Assembly (NCBI RefSeq): GCF_017814435.1
Contig: NZ_JAGJCB010000029.1
Coordinates: 1 to 34,579 of the forward strand
Reading direction: 5' to 3'
DNA from: Mariniflexile gromovii
GTDB lineage: Bacteria; Bacteroidota; Bacteroidia; Flavobacteriales; Flavobacteriaceae
Length of the DNA: 34,579 nucleotides
Part shown: one piece after another, positions 34,462 through 34,579 of the stretch
Position numbering within the stretch: position 1 is the stretch's first letter
How the letters are laid out: each line of letters begins with the position of its first letter
The notes under the pieces: model-generated
What the model was told of the DNA's origin: nothing
What the model saw: only the letters and a program-made list of their open reading frames with translations
Database searches by the model: none
Program-made: the position numbers and the translations under genes

Positions 34462-34579
34462 TGAACCCAAAAGGTTAGACAAATTTATAATTAATTTTGA
34501 TAATAATGAGCTCGATATTCAGTCGGGCTCATACCTTCTAAATTTAGTTTAATTCTTTCATTATTATAATACTTTATAT
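34462..34579 (-). mobile_element. IS3-family insertion sequence, one end only
   Basis: The end TGAACCCAAAAGGTTAGACA (from 34462) has the look of IS3-family termini in Flavobacteriaceae, immediately interrupting ssb. The transposase tail follows 29 bp inside. The rest lies beyond the window. Confidence 0.75.
34491..34577 (-). CDS. IS3-family transposase, C-terminal end (partial at window edge)
   Basis: The visible 28 residues (IKYYNNERIKLNLEGMSP, then TEYRAHYYQN) are the standard C terminus of IS3-family OrfB integrases, after the DDE core. The frame is open to the window edge. Whether the element is intact cannot be judged. Confidence 0.85.
   Translation of the reverse strand: MKYYNNERIKLNLEGMSPTEYRAHYYQN

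Overview
The window looks like a chromosome segment of a marine-type Flavobacteriaceae bacterium (Bacteroidota). Evidence: low G+C; several close matches to the flavobacterial promoter (TTG, about 20 nt, TAnnTTTG); A-rich start contexts without Shine-Dalgarno motifs; a type IX secretion sorting domain; lineage-typical families (DUF4197, DUF3078, GSIII glutamine synthetase, long PurM); and short palindromic repeats common in this group. The exact genus cannot be read from the sequence.

Layout. 1-2.4 kb: an Lrp/AsnC regulator with a palindromic operator candidate, a small helical protein, a 46-aa protein, and a SigZ-like ECF sigma factor preceded by an unlisted 33-aa, 11-cysteine metallothionein-like peptide. 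2.5-10.7 kb: the B12-dependent fused acyl-CoA mutase IcmF, purU, a DUF4197 lipoprotein, small proteins, pyrF, a four-helix-bundle gene that appears to be an inserted cassette, and prfA. 10.8-14.8 kb: a carbohydrate-type locus (a 644-aa lipoprotein, a GH43 enzyme, a duplicated-domain secreted protein) with two deletion scars. 14.8-25.6 kb: a cytidylyltransferase-GHMP kinase fusion, a lipoprotein, B12-dependent ribonucleotide reductase (nrdJ), DUF3078, purM, and two unrelated glutamine synthetases (GSIII and GSII) transcribed head to head. 25.6-29.2 kb: a Ca2+/Na+ antiporter and a BlaI/M56 peptidase pair behind a clear operator-promoter array. 29.2-31.5 kb: a frameshifted secreted endonuclease I and a 50-aa protein.

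31.5 kb to the end is a graveyard of mobile DNA. A decayed IS21-family element (istA and istB each with a premature TAA, istA also frameshifted) sits against a truncated DUF6876-like gene. The tail of a single-stranded DNA-binding protein gene follows, cut by an IS3-family element that runs off the window. DUF6876-like and ssb genes point to the remnant of a conjugative element.

Themes. Two cobalamin-dependent enzymes (IcmF, NrdJ) imply B12 supply. One-carbon and purine/pyrimidine genes (purU, purM, pyrF) and nitrogen assimilation (two GS types) make up much of the core. The most unusual observations are the Cys-rich peptide/SigZ pair, three in-frame palindromic repeat insertions in the linkers of IcmF, the 20-bp-periodic BlaI operator over a perfect promoter, and the inverted-repeat-flanked four-helix-bundle cassette. 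No tRNA, rRNA or CRISPR array was seen.
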